NCBI RefSeq assembly: GCF_022539665.2
Contig: NC_081333.1
Span: forward strand, 5,454,971 to 5,518,970
DNA length: 64,000 nucleotides
Origin: Daphnia carinata
Taxonomy: Eukaryota; Arthropoda; Branchiopoda; Diplostraca; Daphniidae
Reading direction: 5' to 3'
Part shown: positions 24,021 to 36,929 of the stretch, piece by piece
Layout: each line of letters opens with the position of its first letter
How positions within the stretch are numbered: position 1 is the stretch's first letter
The notes under the pieces: model-generated
Databases searched by the model: none
What the model saw: the letters and a program-made list of their open reading frames with translations, nothing else
Told to the model about the DNA's origin: nothing
Program-made: the position numbers and the translations under genes

Positions 24021-26190
24021 CGATGCCGCATGCGTGTGTTTTAAAGTGGTCCACATAATTTGTTTCGATTTAATCGCTCATTAGGTGTATTCCTTACGGT
24101 CTGGCACCAATGTAAGTATTGGCACATTCTGCTAGTGTTATTAAATGTTTCACACAATTTGTTTCGATTTTATCGATTTTTAAGCTCACAACGTTGATTT
24201 TACCTATTTATTTGCAAAATCCTATACCCTATTATTGTCGAATGCAAATCATTGTGCGTAGCACATTCCATCGGGTAGTGCGTAAAACTGACAACATATC
24301 GTGTAAATGTTCACATTTCAATGCAAGGCTTAAAGTGAATTTCAAAAAATATATAATTTGGCATAAGAACATCGATAACCTTTTGCGATATATATCGTAA
24401 TATTCAAGGCAAACACCGATACTCGACATCACTCAGAAAAACTACAATTGTTTTTCGCGGCACCGCATATTTATTTATCATGTTAAATTTTAGTACCATA
24501 AATTCAAATACCAGCATGGATAAACATTCAAAAAAACCGTTACGGAAAAAATGTAAAAGCAAAAATTAGAATAAAGTATTTGATGTATAATTGAAACAAG
24601 AGTAAATTATGAAAGAAACCGTAGTCAACTTCACGTACATGAAATTTGGCAGGGCTTTTTATGGTTAATGGGCGCTCAAAGAAGGTCTGATTTCTGAAAC
24701 ATGGCAGCAATGCACCCTTAAGTCAGTGACGTAGCAAGTAATTAGCGTCTGCTTTGAACAACAATGGGCCCTTTAGCTCAACAGAAGCCAGTGAAAGAAT
24801 TCAGATTTAAAGAAGGTTGATTTTAAAAACAGAATAGAAAATAGAAATAAACTTTATAAGGTATATATAATGTGTCACAATATATAAGATGAAAGAGAAC
24901 TATATTTTCACGAACTGTTTATATAAGAAAATAAAAAGTTTGAAAGGAGAAATCAAGGATCAACATAATAAATACCTTACACATCATGCTTGCTGAAATA
25001 AAAAAGTAGACTTATTTCAAATATCTTAATCAATTACTGCGTAATTTCAAATTAACAAGGGTTAAATTATATTGTGGGTGAGTAGGTGCCTGAATACTGA
25101 GTTAAAGTACAATTAACAAGCCCTGTGAGCAATAGGAACTTATAAATTTGCATTGAACTGCATTATAGTACAATAATTCCATACAATTCTCATTCTGTTA
25201 ATTAATTCTGTTTACTCATTGAGTAAAAGGAAAGAAACAGATAAAAGGTTTGTCTACTCTTGTTGCCTAACCTTCAGGACACAAACCAGAAAGATCAATA
25301 TGTGAAAGCAAGCTGTCTAATGCCAATACATCAGGCAAGGGAACAGACACAATCATCCATAACATCATGTCATGGTAAGTCCTATAAAAACAATTAGTAA
25401 TGATGGTAGTCATCAAAAATTCATCTGTTGACACTGAAGCGGTACTAAAATAGCAACAAATGTTATCCCCAGTTATACTGTTTGAAATTGTAGGCCAGTA
25501 ATATCAAGTTGGATTATACATTTAACAATAGAATAGATGTGTCATCACCCACAATTCTAACTTGTATTACTAAAGCAAATTTTACTATCCATTTCAACTT
25601 TCAGAAAAACCATCTAAAAGACACTGCTGCTCACACTGCTGCACATAATCTTTGTGGTGTATACAGTTATAATAAGTATCGTAGATAATATGATAATAAG
25701 TGAAGGAATGATAATTAAAAGTAAAAAGTTTCAGATGTAATGCAAACTGGTAAAGAACAGAAGACAATACAGCTTTCCGCTGTATTGTGTTGGTAGGAAG
25801 GTATAGGTGTAGAAGATGGCTTGTCTTCCGGCTCGTTTTTCTGAGGGTTGTACAAGTTAGAATTCTGAGTTATTATTTGAAGGGTAGTCGCGGCAACACA
25901 ATTATTGTCGTTCTGCGACAGAAAATCATATCCAACGTTTCTCCTATAAGTCGGCTATCATTTCTCCTGCCCACAATTCCCAAACGAACCAAAAGACATG
26001 AGTAGTTTCGTTCGTCATTTCAAGGTAACGAACAATAGTATGGAGACGGTAACCTGAATAAGAATTTTCTAGGAACTTTCTTCGTTGAATACTCTCCAGC
26101 CTGTCTTTGTAAACCCCTTCATAGCATCACAATATTGTTAAAGCTGATCAAATAATACAAGCAGTAGGGTATTTTACATGGAAGTAATAT
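24021..26190. other. Non-coding stretch with one perfect hairpin
   Basis: No gene or classified repeat. The only structure I see is ACAATACAGC (25764-25773), loop TTTCC, and GCTGTATTGT (25779-25788), a perfect 10-bp stem. Confidence 0.5.
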
Positions 26191-26746
26191 CATCTTGTTT
26201 CACTACCTTATCTGCTGACAGGACAAAACATTGTCGTTTTTTGGGGTACGTTTGTCGACACTTCTAGGTATTTGTGACGGAGGGTAGCACTGTCCTCATG
26301 CCTTCCGTATCCTCTCCTTAACCATAGAGGAATCTTCCTTACATTTTTCACTCTTTCTTTTCCGAATCTGAGTATTTTCACATCAACTTGGCCTTTTCGG
26401 AATGATAAATAATGTTGGACTTTCATTCTCACTGAAGCTAGCATCGGCATAGTCATCGAGCTCATTTGCTTGACGACTACGGTAACTTTCCCTTACTGGG
26501 CCTCCTGCACCTCTTTCCTTTTCAATCTTTTCGTAACCAACGAGGCCAAAAAAAATTTACAAAATTTAATTAGATACCGTAGGGTATTTAGAGAAGTTAA
26601 GAAAAGAAAGACAAGGTAAGAAATAAAGTACATGTAAGCAGCTGGTGAAAGAGTTAGATATATGAAATATTTTACAGGTTTTCAAGGGAAAATGCTACAA
26701 AATTATTACTGGTTGCAATGGACATTAGATACACTTTAAATGCTAT

Positions 26747-28497
26747 TTAGTTGATGGGCCAGCATTGCATAAAATGCGATAAATTTTGACATTTGAAAAT
26801 ATTGAAATCAGTGGAATCGAACGGATCAGGAAAGAAATTTGCTAACATAAGGAAATTCCTGCCAATCACAAAAACTTCCCCATCTCTTTCAAGAACATTC
26901 TCTATTATTACAACTTCTTTGCTATTAAAAAAAACGCAATTATCTCCTGTCTTGTTTGTTACCCAGTAAGTTTTAAGATGAATTTGTTTAAATTGATAGT
27001 AAGCATTGAAGTTTTGCAACAATGGACCATCGTTAAGTTCAAACTTAAACTTGTACGATGCTTCCATTTTATCAATAGCTCCAATCATTTTTTGTTGTTT
27101 ACCAAGTTCAGCTAAACGTTTTACGATCTGTTCTAATTTTCTGTTTTCTTCAGAAGACGCTTTATTCTACCAAGATGGTTTTCGAAGACGTGCGCGGAAA
27201 AACTATCTTGACCTCTAAGACAACTACATTCATCGGTAATGTGAATCAAATTATGGATATTATAAGAAATAAAAACAGGTCCATATAAAATAGGCCCATT
27301 AAGGATAAAATTACTTAATAACTCCTTACCGCACTGTACGTGTTTTACATGAAACCTAGTAGACGACAAAATTTTCCTCGCGACATAGAAGTTAAAAAAT
27401 GAGAATACCTTTCAGGTGTAATTCGGCTTAAAAGTACAACTGGGCCAGTATAAAGCCTTAATTGTCGCCATTCAGTTGCCTCAATCTTTGTTGTGAATGG
27501 TCTTGGTTTTCTTGCAAATTCTCCAGGTATATAGTGCGATAGCATTAACATAGTTTCGTCAATTCGTCTGGCCGTGTTAGGACTAACTTTAAGATCCCCA
27601 TCGAAAAGCAAGGTAAAACATATTTTACTATATGCACCTTCGTCGAGCAAATGCATGGGATCAAGAGGGAACTCTAGAATCATATCTATATCTATTCCTC
27701 CAGGCAACTGTAATAATTATGGTGATCAGGATCAAAACGCTTTCGAAAAGATTGATCCGTGCGTAAAGGAGACCTTGTGGACGGAAAAACAATTCTCCCC
27801 TTTGGTCTAGCTTGAAATCGCATCTCGCTTGGCTTAATAGCGTTCTCTTCGATAGTTGTACATTTAAAACCAAAACTTTTTTCTGAATGGTATCTTGTTC
27901 CTGTAATGAATGCACGGACGGGAGCGTCGTAGATTAATGAACATTCCGAATCTTAACCAAATTATCGTGATGCGTAAACCGAGTTGTCATAATACTCTTC
28001 ATTTCCTTTACGAATTCTTTTAAAAATCTCTTTGGATTCGAAGGTTTTTCTTGGCCGTAATAAATTGCAATAACAAAAACTTTTTTCTCCAAGTCATAAA
28101 ATCCGCGAACGGTTCCAAGAATGACTCACAACAGACCACTAGTGTTGTAGGATATTGGAAATCCATCAATGTTGACAAAATTATCAACGAACTCTATACT
28201 TGTTTTTGAACGTACCAAATAATTTAAGACAATGCTAATTCCTTTTACAACACCAAAGTGATAACAATTGCCTGGATGGACTTCATGGACTTTCACAATA
28301 CGAGGAGAGCCGATCAATGAACGTGCATCGGTTGATAAATCAGAGTGGCATAAATGAGTTCTGCGTATAGCAAGCAGTTTGTTTACGTGAACGTGCTTCA
28401 CTCCAGGTAGAACGGCCCATGATGCTAGTTTTTCACGGAATGACAACTCAGTTACATCACTCAGAGTCCCCGATAAATCGCCATTGTTTAAAACCAC
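26747..28497 (-). pseudogene. CMC/EnSpm-like transposase relic
   Basis: Minus-strand pieces lie in N-to-C order and stops and frameshifts separate them. 28126-28497 carries VHEVHPGNCYHFGVVKGI and a FVNIDGFPI block, matching the INIDGLPLF-type core. 27345-27707 carries LDPMHLLDEG, IPGEFARKPR and ATEWRQLRLYTGPVVL. 27133-27369 carries NIHNLIHITDE and FSAHVFENHLGRIKRLLKK. 26747-27088 is the decayed C-terminal region. I relate this arrangement, known from many uncharacterised arthropod proteins, to the CACTA/EnSpm branch because its NIHNLIH...FENHL block parallels the plant DUF4218 region. That superfamily call is from memory of the fold, not a search. No TIRs were found. A basic 85-codon ORF at 26208-26465 may be part of the same element. 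Confidence 0.7.
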
Positions 28498-28599
28498 GTC
28501 GACTTCGTCTTCCTCGAAATCATCATTTACAAAATCGTCTTCTGAAGTTAATGAACCATCATCACTAATTTCAGGATGAGGATCAAATTCTGGCTTTTT

Positions 28600-29190
28600 A
28601 ATGTCGCTTGCGTTTCACTTCGAACATTTAACGCTTCACTCGCTTCTTTCGTGTTTAGAAACTCGGCGTCTTGTCTCACACTACGTTTTGGAACTTATTT
28701 TCACGAAAAATGCGAAAAATGCTACGTTTACTTCCATCCATTTTTTCCTGTCGGATCCTAAAAACTTTTTTCCTGCATTTGCTTATATTGTTGTCAAAAA
28801 ACGAAGTTGCTTACAAACCTCAAATAAAATTTAAGAAAAAGCTGTCCCTTAATATTTTCGCTGGATGGCGCTGGATAATCGTTGGACACTTTGCGCAATA
28901 TGATCTATAACGTTTGAAAATAAAATGTTACATGAGTTTTTATTTATATACTATTAACTTACCTCAAGTTTACTTTTATAAAATTAAGTGCGACACAAGA
29001 TGGTCCGAAAAAAGATGGTACACAAAAGGCGTTCTTCCCTTACCAAAAAGGCAACGAAGACTGAGAACAAAGAGACGCTTGGATGACGCTTTGTTTTGAC
29101 GTTGTCTATTTGCGAAATTCGAGTAGTTGGCATTTTTGAAATTTTGTTTGCTTCGTAGCAGAACAAAATAAGCAAAATAAGTTTTTGCGA
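28600..29190. other. Non-coding stretch
   Basis: Short overlapping ORFs only, with nothing recognised. Confidence 0.45.
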
Positions 29191-29195
29191 AGGAA

Positions 29196-29290
29196 ATAGG
29201 AGGACTTGTTCCGATTAGGCTCCCGCATAACCTACCCTTGGATGCACTAAAACAATTCACCATGCTTTTGTACAAAGGGAAGGTTAGAAG
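29196..29290 (-). mobile_element. Subterminal fragment of the CCCAGACGGC TIR element
   Basis: The complement of this segment matches 39404-39500, the left subterminal part of the complete element. Shared words include AACCTTCCCTTTGTACAAAA, GCGGGAGCCTAA-type and CGGAACAA. The last 40 bp, including the TIR itself, are missing, so it is an old truncated copy. Confidence 0.7.
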
Positions 29291-29299
29291 CATAGAATC

Positions 29300-30175
29300 T
29301 ACTGATGGTTGCAGAACGATACAAATCAGGAAGCTGTTTTACAAGCCTGTTTTCTTTTTCGGTATTCCAATATATTGTCGCGATCATAACTTTGTAATGC
29401 TAATTATTCATGTCGTACCTTTAAGTAAAAGCGACGTCACGATGGACCGTTGTGTTCATTGCGTGGAGAACGTTGCTGTGTTGTTTTTTGTTAGTGTACC
29501 AGGAAAAACCTTTTCATGTTTTACCTAGAATTATCTTTGTCAAGTCCGTGTACAACGTAGTAGCTACTCTTTCGTTATTCATTGTAGTTGTTTTGGAAGT
29601 CAGTTGAGAATAGAGTGTTAATCGTATAAGTTGACTTTGTATTTTAGTGTATATTAAGTGTTAACAAACTACTGGTGGTGTCTTAGCCAGTAGTGGTTAA
29701 ACAGCAGATTGTCTGTATCCTGATTACAGCAACTAACTGTGTTACCATTATTGGCGATTAATCATCAAAGTGAAGTGCTTATGCATCATCTTATTTGTGT
29801 TTGTGGAAGTGTCAATTTTGCCCGCGACAATATCATTGACAACGTCTGGTGGTAACGCCTGCCTATGACGAAATTTTATTAATGCACAGACAAAAGCTAT
29901 TGAACACTGGATTGATTGCTTGATCTATTCTTGTGCTTGGTAGTACTTCCTTTACGCGACATTTGGTGTTAGATTTGTCCATCGTTTCACCGATCGTACA
30001 TCCTGCCCCCTCAACCCAATGGGCACCACGAAAAACCTGGAACGAATATTTGCATAAATTGGCATTTATGAATGCAGGATTAAGTGAAAAATATGTAAGA
30101 GATATGCAGTGCTTACCTACCAATACCATGCGTGAGTTTTCTAATGCCATCTAGAAAGAAATGGCTTGATCAACT
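29300..30175. other. Non-coding stretch
   Basis: No gene or repeat identified. ORFs up to 96 codons on both strands overlap one another and lack domains. Confidence 0.45.
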
Positions 30176-31265
30176 GTAGGGGAGATCGAACACATCTTGG
30201 ACGCTGTACCAAGTTGCACAATGACGCTGAAATAGAAGTAAGCATAACAAAAATATAATATTTACACATTGTGTTCGAAATAGATTTTTTTAAATAGCAA
30301 AAAAGTTTGAGTCCCGTGCCTTTATTACTTATTAGGTTATTTAACAAATAATAAAAATGAGAAGAGTCTGCATTTTTCTTTGTTGTTTATCGGTGTTTTT
30401 CCCTATGTGGTCTAAAATTATGCGTTTATAGATATTGACCGGAAGTAAGGCAGAGATTTCGTAATAATATTTGAAAGTCAAAATAGTTGGTCATTTACAT
30501 ATAAACACATCACAGCTGCAAGAGCTGTTTTGGGGGGCTAGGTAGTACAAACTGCATGGATGATATTGGACACCAATCGGGCTTGCAAGGGAGGAGTCAA
30601 GTCAAAGCGCGAAAATTTGAAATGTTTGAATGTAATGGAACATTTCGGATACAGGTAATGCTTATTTTTCTTTTTTAATTTTTTATTTGCAAAAATAATG
30701 TAATACCTCTCCGTATTATTCAACTGTAATTACACGTTTTTAAATATCTAGTCACATTTTCAAGGTTTCGTCTGCTGTTGCAGCCATGAAATTATAATTA
30801 AAGAATTAGGGAAATCGATAGAAAAATTTATATAACCAAATTATCGATACTGTGTTGGCTCCCCGTCCTTTTATGTCTCCTCTATCAGTAAAATGAAAAT
30901 ATTTCAGGGATCATAAAAGTCTTTTATTTCAGCTAATATCTTATGAAGATTGAACTTTAATTGTTCGCTAAGTTAACAGCAAAAAGTAGAAATAAAAGCA
31001 AAATGTTAATACAACTCATTCTACCACTTTTGACCTCGTCCAAAGTGAGACATGTGTCTGTCCAAAATCACCGGATTCGGTCCAAGTTCACCATTAAATC
31101 AAAATCGTTATAATTTCTAACTGACATAAAATCTCTGAAAAGGGATTCAGGTGTTGGAAACATTCTAAATTCATTTTTAAAAATCTTTTCTAAATTTAGA
31201 GTAGGTGGAATGTTAGATAATGGGGTAAAACCGAAACTGTCCAAGATGGGTCCCGTCTCCACTAC
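30176..31265. mobile_element. DNA transposon or MITE with 27-bp TIRs, copy 2
   Basis: This is the same family as 10636-11592. The left end is GTAGGGGAGATCG and then CATCTTGGAC; the right end is GTCCAAGATGGGTCC and then CGTCTCCACTAC. Interior matches include ATAAAAATATAATATTTA near the left, CAAAGCGCGAAA in the middle and GTCTTTTATTTCA on the right. The right third is open on the minus strand as part of a 176-codon ORF (31068-31598) that runs past the TIR into flanking DNA, so the ORF is composite and probably fortuitous. No TSD is seen. Confidence 0.85.
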
Positions 31266-32910
31266 ATATACCTGTTGGAGATCAGGAGCTTTTGCGGCCA
31301 AAGTAGAAACGTAATTCGAGTAGGCGCATGCAACGTCAAAACAAACCATTCGACCTCTAAATTTTCCAGAGCTCATTTGTGTAGACAGCTGACGTGTCGA
31401 TACGTTCCCCATCGTCGATCGTGTTAACGCATCGTAATAAAACCACATGTCGACCAGTAATAAAAACAGTTCCAGTGACATCATAGACATAAAAATTTTG
31501 TTTGTAGTAAATGACAGTAAATTATGAGTATTTTGTGTTGAAATAAAACGCATAATGCTTACCTTCTCGAATTCTCGATACTTCTCCAGAAGTTTCAAAT
31601 ACGTTCCTTTTGGAAATTCCTGGAATACTGTGCAAAAGGTTGAACCAAAATTCGAGCAGGCTTATGGACAAAAGGTAAGGAGTTTTAGAAGATTTTGGCC
31701 TGCACCAACTAGAAAAGATATAATCCTCATAATCCTCAGTGGCAGCTGCTGTAAAAAATGGGCAATCGGTACAATACAATTCTGGGGTGTTCAGATCAAA
31801 GTTATCAAAAAAAATTAATTAAGTGATAAAGCAAACGTGCTGATATGCAACATGATTCATTTAATATCTTTCATACAGAGATTATTTTAGAAGAAACAGT
31901 TTATTATACCTGCTTCACTTACCACAGCAATGCAGCTATTACTGTCACTTACACTACACTTTCGTTCCTCATTGCAATAGAGATAGTTCTGGGAACCTTG
32001 CATGGAGCAGGAACATCTATCATGTAAATAAAAATCATTTTTAAAGTTTGATGGGTTGTATGAAGGTTACTGATATTACCCCATTCAAAAACTGACCAGC
32101 CTTCCTTTACTTATGAACCAATACCCTTTTATAAAAAGGAAACTAAAAACGGGTGTCGATGTCACAAATGTGCACAAACTGGGGATTTCACAATTGTCAC
32201 AACGTACGAGTACAAGTACTAATACACGTCATGCAGCACTTGTTTGAGCCAAAGGCGTCAGACTTAACAAGAGTTCACTGTAAAGCATTGTCCCGTAGTG
32301 AGAATGACTTTACGTGTTTTAAGCCAATTAATAAACGATGAACTCAGCAGACTACAAGAACTATTGCGCGTTTGCACGCTGGAGAAACGATACGCGAGAA
32401 GTGGAACGATGGTGTCACCGCTGACTGACAACTTGGGAGAGTTACCGCACTGCCTACCTCGGGCAACAACGTTGAATGCTGTCGGCTGCTAAAAGCCAAG
32501 AAACTGTCGTGTCATGCCCATCCGGGCTCTCAGGACCTCCGCGACCAACGATGAAGCTGACCCACCTTGACGTTTTCCAGCTACCACTATCCTGTACCAC
32601 ACACTCGGACGAGTGGGTTTTTCCGGTGAGTGCGGAGGAGGCACCACGCTCGAAGCGACGCACACAGACACTCCCAACCTATACTCACCAACGGTCCGAC
32701 CACGGAAGGCGTAGCTCATGGTAGCGTCCACCCTACCAACGAGGTATCCTGCGGAGGTGTTCCGGTTACTGGACACCAACGATACCATTGGTCATAGAAA
32801 AGTTATACCTCCGACTACCCCAACTGAACATAACAATTTAATTGGTTGTCGTGATTTGTTACTGTTAATGTTCTTTTTCCCTTTCTCTCTTCTCTGTCCC
32901 AAAGCGTAGT
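31266..32910. other. Unassigned stretch, GC-richer at 32.4-32.8 kb
   Basis: No recognisable gene. At 32460-32790 the DNA is markedly GC-richer and open in several frames on both strands. Because a gypsy gag follows immediately, this may be its LTR, leader or gag N-terminus, but I see no LTR boundary. Confidence 0.4.
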
Positions 32911-32914
32911 GCAT

Positions 32915-33870
32915 AGTGCGAAGAATGAGAAAGATTTGCTTGAGTTCATTGAAGTAATCAATCGAGAAGCTGTGGCAGGTCACTGGGATGACAACTGAAA
33001 ACTCGGATTCGCCGAGGGATCTTTACTTGGCATTGCTGCAGAGTGGCGCTGGCATGATGACATGGAACTTCCGGCAGACTTGATTGGCTGGTCAACTGCT
33101 CGGTGCGTTTTCGGAAACGCTGTTACTTTGCCGAGTGGGGAAATTAATGACGATACCTGTCTAACGAAAAGACGAATCCACCCCACAATACACCTTGTCA
33201 AAAGTCAAACTTCGCCGCCATTCTCCTTATCCAATGGCAGATGCTGATTTTATCCTATCTAATTAAAGGGATTTACTTTCAACCATTTCGTGTCGCCCTA
33301 TTATAAAATCCTACAAACTCAGTCATCGCCTTTATTCAGAACAACGAAACTCTAGCAGCAAATGCAGTTTTTACTGTCGTCAAAGAATGGGACATGTTCT
33401 TGTTAGGGATTCGTTTAGACGAACGAGTTCAAGACAACTCATTAAATTAAAAATTCGGCATAATAAAAATTCAAGAACTTCACTGTATAACACTCCCAAA
33501 TAACAATACCGACAGCGCGGAATCGTGCCTAATGGAGAATAGCCGTGTTTTAAATACAGCAAAACAGGCCGCATGCGCAGCGACTGTCCCCTGAACAACA
33601 ACCAACGGTCGGTAAACTACAAAGCCAGACCCGTGGTCCAGGCCCAGGACTAAATGCTTTCTAAGTCCCGTCTATTCCGGCCATTTTCTCCGTATACATC
33701 GCCAACTTAAAAGACAACGTAGAGGCTCTATTAGACTCGGGAGCCTCAACAAGTGTGTTCAAATTTTCGACCATGCCAATTACTCAAGCCCTCATGCCAC
33801 TGAAACTAGCTGATGGCCGTTGCACTGAAGAGGTGGAGAAGCCGATGGGGTTATCCACTGGTGCGACACC
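32915..33870 (+). pseudogene. Ty3/gypsy gag-protease relic
   Basis: About 32915-33140 reads as a gag capsid piece: KDLLEFIEVINREAVAGHW, then a stop and a frame-consistent AEGSLLGIAAEWRWHDDME. This fits the F...I......W......LLG.A..W pattern of Ty3-type Gag. A decayed zinc knuckle follows (CFKYSKTGRMRSDCP at about 33540, with the second Cys and the His replaced). Next comes an aspartic protease active-site box, EALLDSGASTSVF, at about 33722-33760. The order gag-knuckle-protease is that of a gypsy element. Stops and frameshifts show it is dead. RT, integrase and LTRs are not visible. Confidence 0.75.
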
Positions 33871-34790
33871 TGGTGAATCTCAGAGTTCCAAACTGGAGGA
33901 ACTTTCCTATTTCCTAAGATTGGGAGCCGGCTGGATCCAGAACATCAGGGAACTTCTCTCTACCAACCAGAAGGAAGGATGACGGTGATGACGGTTGTCA
34001 GCACGATAACAGCACCTAAATATCGGATGTTGAACATTTACCTATACCCCTCTTTATCGTGCAGTTAACTATTTTACCGCCACCGACACTGATGTTTGTG
34101 CCCACAAGATACACAATCAACGGAAAAAATTAACTTACTATGTATATTTCTTGCAAAATTATATATTAAATGACGTGGCCGTAAATAAGTATTTCGTTAG
34201 ACCCCAACATAATTTTACGAACCTTCGAAAAAATTTTATGACCGTATTTCCTCAAGGGGTGCCACCACTACCACAAAAACTCGTCCGTAAATGTGATATC
34301 TAGTTAACAAACATGGTGTGTAAATTTCATAATTTTATAATGAAGCGTTCCTGTAAAACATAGCTTGTCCCAACCAACCCGTCTACCGATTAGCCCCGGT
34401 CTTCCTAAAGAAAATATTAGGATTATTTTAGTTTAACCTTTAGTTGATAGAGCTTCTTCGGAATAACTTATCCGTTCACTGCCATCCAGTCTACCAACTC
34501 TTTCCTCAGTTCATTTGGAATACTCTTCCCTCCTTCCCCCGTTACAGAAGCTGTACGTTTATGTCGTCGCGTAGTCGAGCGTTCCGCAACAATATTACGT
34601 AACCTGTAAGTACAACTTGTGCCGATAAGCAGCAGATTGAAAGGACGAGAATGCTTTTTTCGACTCTTGTTCAAATTAGTTTATAAGCCAAAAAAATCTA
34701 AAAAGAACATTCTCTGAATCCAAATCAAACAACAGACCTTAAAATTTAGTCAAATCGTAAATTCAAGCTGGAAAATTTGTTTGGCGAGTG
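33871..34790. other. Non-coding stretch
   Basis: Presumably more retroelement debris, but nothing recognisable. Confidence 0.4.
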
Positions 34791-34794
34791 TCAC

Positions 34795-34935
34795 GATGCG
34801 AACCTTTGACACACGCCCAAGTTCATGTTCCGTGTTCCATGTTTCCATGTACATTACTTCAATCCCTTTAAGCCTCATCTAGGGTCCTTGATAATTATCA
34901 AATGCCATAACCACTAGGCCGTGGACGCCCAACTT
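34795..34935 (-). repeat. Split tRNA-derived SINE head
   Basis: On the minus strand, GGCCTAGTGGTTATGGC (around 34910-34926) matches a tRNA A box with its D-arm context and is followed by ATTTGATAATTATCAAGGACC, like an anticodon arm. A B-box-like GGTTCGCATC lies at about 34799-34808. The spacing between the boxes is about 100 bp, longer than in a tRNA, so an insertion or a diverged head is implied. It is not a functional tRNA gene. Confidence 0.5.
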
Positions 34936-34939
34936 AATG

Positions 34940-35340
34940 TACTTATGAAAAAACTTTAACGTACCTTCCACATGTAGCAGTTAGTAGTTGCAAAATTTTT
35001 TTTAACATTGGCAGATCCCTTTTTTTATTTCTCACTTGAGTTTTATTTACCAGTTTGTAAAACAGTGGTTTTTTAACAAAAAAAATAAATTTCATTTCAT
35101 TATTGTTGTGGATTTTAGACTTCGTGTTAATAATAAATTTGTTTCGGCTTGTGGAACATTTTTCACGGGGACAGAATTTTGAAAAGTAACGAGCTTCCCG
35201 CCATTACCCCGAGAACCCACTCCGCTTGGCAGGCAAGTATGTATTTCATCCCGATACGACCGACATTACGTTGGCCTTGGGGTAAAAATTAAAAAAATTG
35301 AAGTAAAATGAAATGATACGTCCTGTGTTTTAAGACTGAA
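34940..35340. other. Non-coding stretch
   Basis: AT-rich. I see nothing I can identify. Confidence 0.5.
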
Positions 35341-35342
35341 GC

Positions 35343-35690
35343 CAGAGATATGGAAATGGGACACGAATAGGGAGAGCGTAAAATTCGATAAAAGACTAAC
35401 AGGTATGCTGGATATTAATTCTAAGAAAAAAAATTCCAGAAAGTGACCCTTTCGATTCTCTGAATTTTCATCGCCTTCCGTTTTATAAGAAATGGAACTT
35501 TCGTTATGGGTTCTTATCAGGCGTATTGTCTGACTTTCCTTGCTCATAGTCGAATCAACTGCATGTCACATTCTTTACTTGCCAGGAATTCGTCTGCTAA
35601 TAACGGGAATTAGCCGCTAGATGTTGCGCCAAAAATATCGTAGCGAATTTAACACGGCAGTGTCCCATTTCCTTATCACTAAGTGACTCT
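35343..35690. mobile_element. Diverged short copy of the 13.5-kb hAT-like MITE
   Basis: It begins CAGAGATATGGAAATGGGACACG and ends near GTGTCCCATTTCCTTATC. The right half matches 13860-14100 word for word in places (GGAATTCGTCTGCTAAT, GGAATTAGCCGCTAGATG). At about 345 bp it is shorter than the 593-bp copy. The TSD is eroded and not secure. Confidence 0.75.
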
Positions 35691-35809
35691 GTGTTGCAAC
35701 ATGTATAGAAATTTAAACGAATGTTGATGAGTGAGGACGCATCAACACTGCAAAAGAATAGCAAGTAGCAGCCAACCTTTGTGGTGATATTGGGCACGAT
35801 GAAATCGGC

Positions 35810-36010
35810 ATGTACTCTTTTGGACGGGTTACCAAAACGAATCCAGGATTTCCGACTTTTGGCTGCAGGTTTCCGACACTTGGACATCTGGTACACGATA
35901 ATAGGGCATCTGCCTACCGACTTGAGGACTACTGGTTCCCGACGTTTTTGCGCAACAATGAAATGTTGATCAACCCAACGAGCGTTACACTTTACGACAA
36001 GTGGGCTTCA
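35810..36010. repeat. Repeat shared with 7.69-8.43 kb
   Basis: Two adjacent blocks are shared. 35815-35905 is the complement of 8335-8425, and 35890-36005 matches 7690-7830. The blocks are contiguous here, so this is probably closer to the original arrangement. It has no coding content that I recognise. Confidence 0.6.
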
Positions 36011-36019
36011 GTGCCGAAG

Positions 36020-36630
36020 ACAAATGGACTCCATTAAATTTCTTTCTATTAATTTGTCAAATATTTTTGTACGTATTATTGTTTGTTGAATTTTATACAT
36101 CTCGACAGCTTTATTAAATTTAGGGTCATGTTCACAAAAATTCTTTTTATTTGTTAGCTTGCTGAATTTAAATTTGAATTTGAATGTTAAAGACAATCTT
36201 GAGGGCTATCGTTTCTATTAAATAAATTTTTAAAAAGTATATCATAATTCATATATAATATTATTAATATGTGAAAATCAAAGGCCATGTCTAATAGGTA
36301 AATAATATTTTAATTGCAAGTGACTTTAAACTCATGTAATTGTGAGTATACTTTTCTTCTACAATAACAATATCTAAGTTTATTACCCAATAAACCCGAG
36401 CAAAACTGTCTATACAACAATCAAAGTTGATTATCAATACTTTATTCATTCCGTAAAAACAAAAAAGAAGAGTCTAAATGCCGCTGGCATGGGAGTCCAC
36501 TTGTTGCATAGTATGGGGCTTGCTTAGTTTCAGCAGCATTTTGTTTTCGCCTCCAAACGGCGGAAAGCAATAGTCCATATTTCACTAGACAGATGTCCTA
36601 CTGCCACGAACAGCTCCCCCAAATGTGGGA
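36020..36630. other. AT-rich non-coding stretch
   Basis: No gene. This is flanking DNA left of the MULE end. Confidence 0.45.
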
Positions 36631-36929
36631 CAACAATCCAAGTGTTTTGGAACCGCAGTTTACACCGCGGTTACAAATTGCGGGTACAATCCGTCAAACC
36701 TTGGTTCAATCTATTTTTTTTTAAAACCGGCAAGCCGAACCGCACCATCCTGCCCAAAAAAAATCGCTCGGTTCGGCCAAAGTTGTGCCCGATCGTGGCG
36801 GGGCCGAGCCCTATAAATGAGCCCAAGAAGAAAAAGGGCGTCGCCTAGAAGAGGGGTGGAATCTACTGCACCGAAATATTTCGGTACAATAACGGCCTTT
36901 TCCCCTATTGCACCGAAATCTATACCTAA

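Noticed and set aside
31068-31598. 176-codon minus-strand ORF as a host gene
   Set aside because: It straddles the right TIR of the 30.2-kb element, so it joins element and flanking DNA. No domain is visible.
32454-32788. GC-rich ORFs on both strands
   Set aside because: Three frames are open together and none has a domain. More likely retroelement leader or LTR.
34795-34935. Functional tRNA gene on the minus strand
   Set aside because: A-box-like and B-box-like motifs are about 100 bp apart with unrelated sequence between them, too far for a tRNA or a normal tRNA intron.
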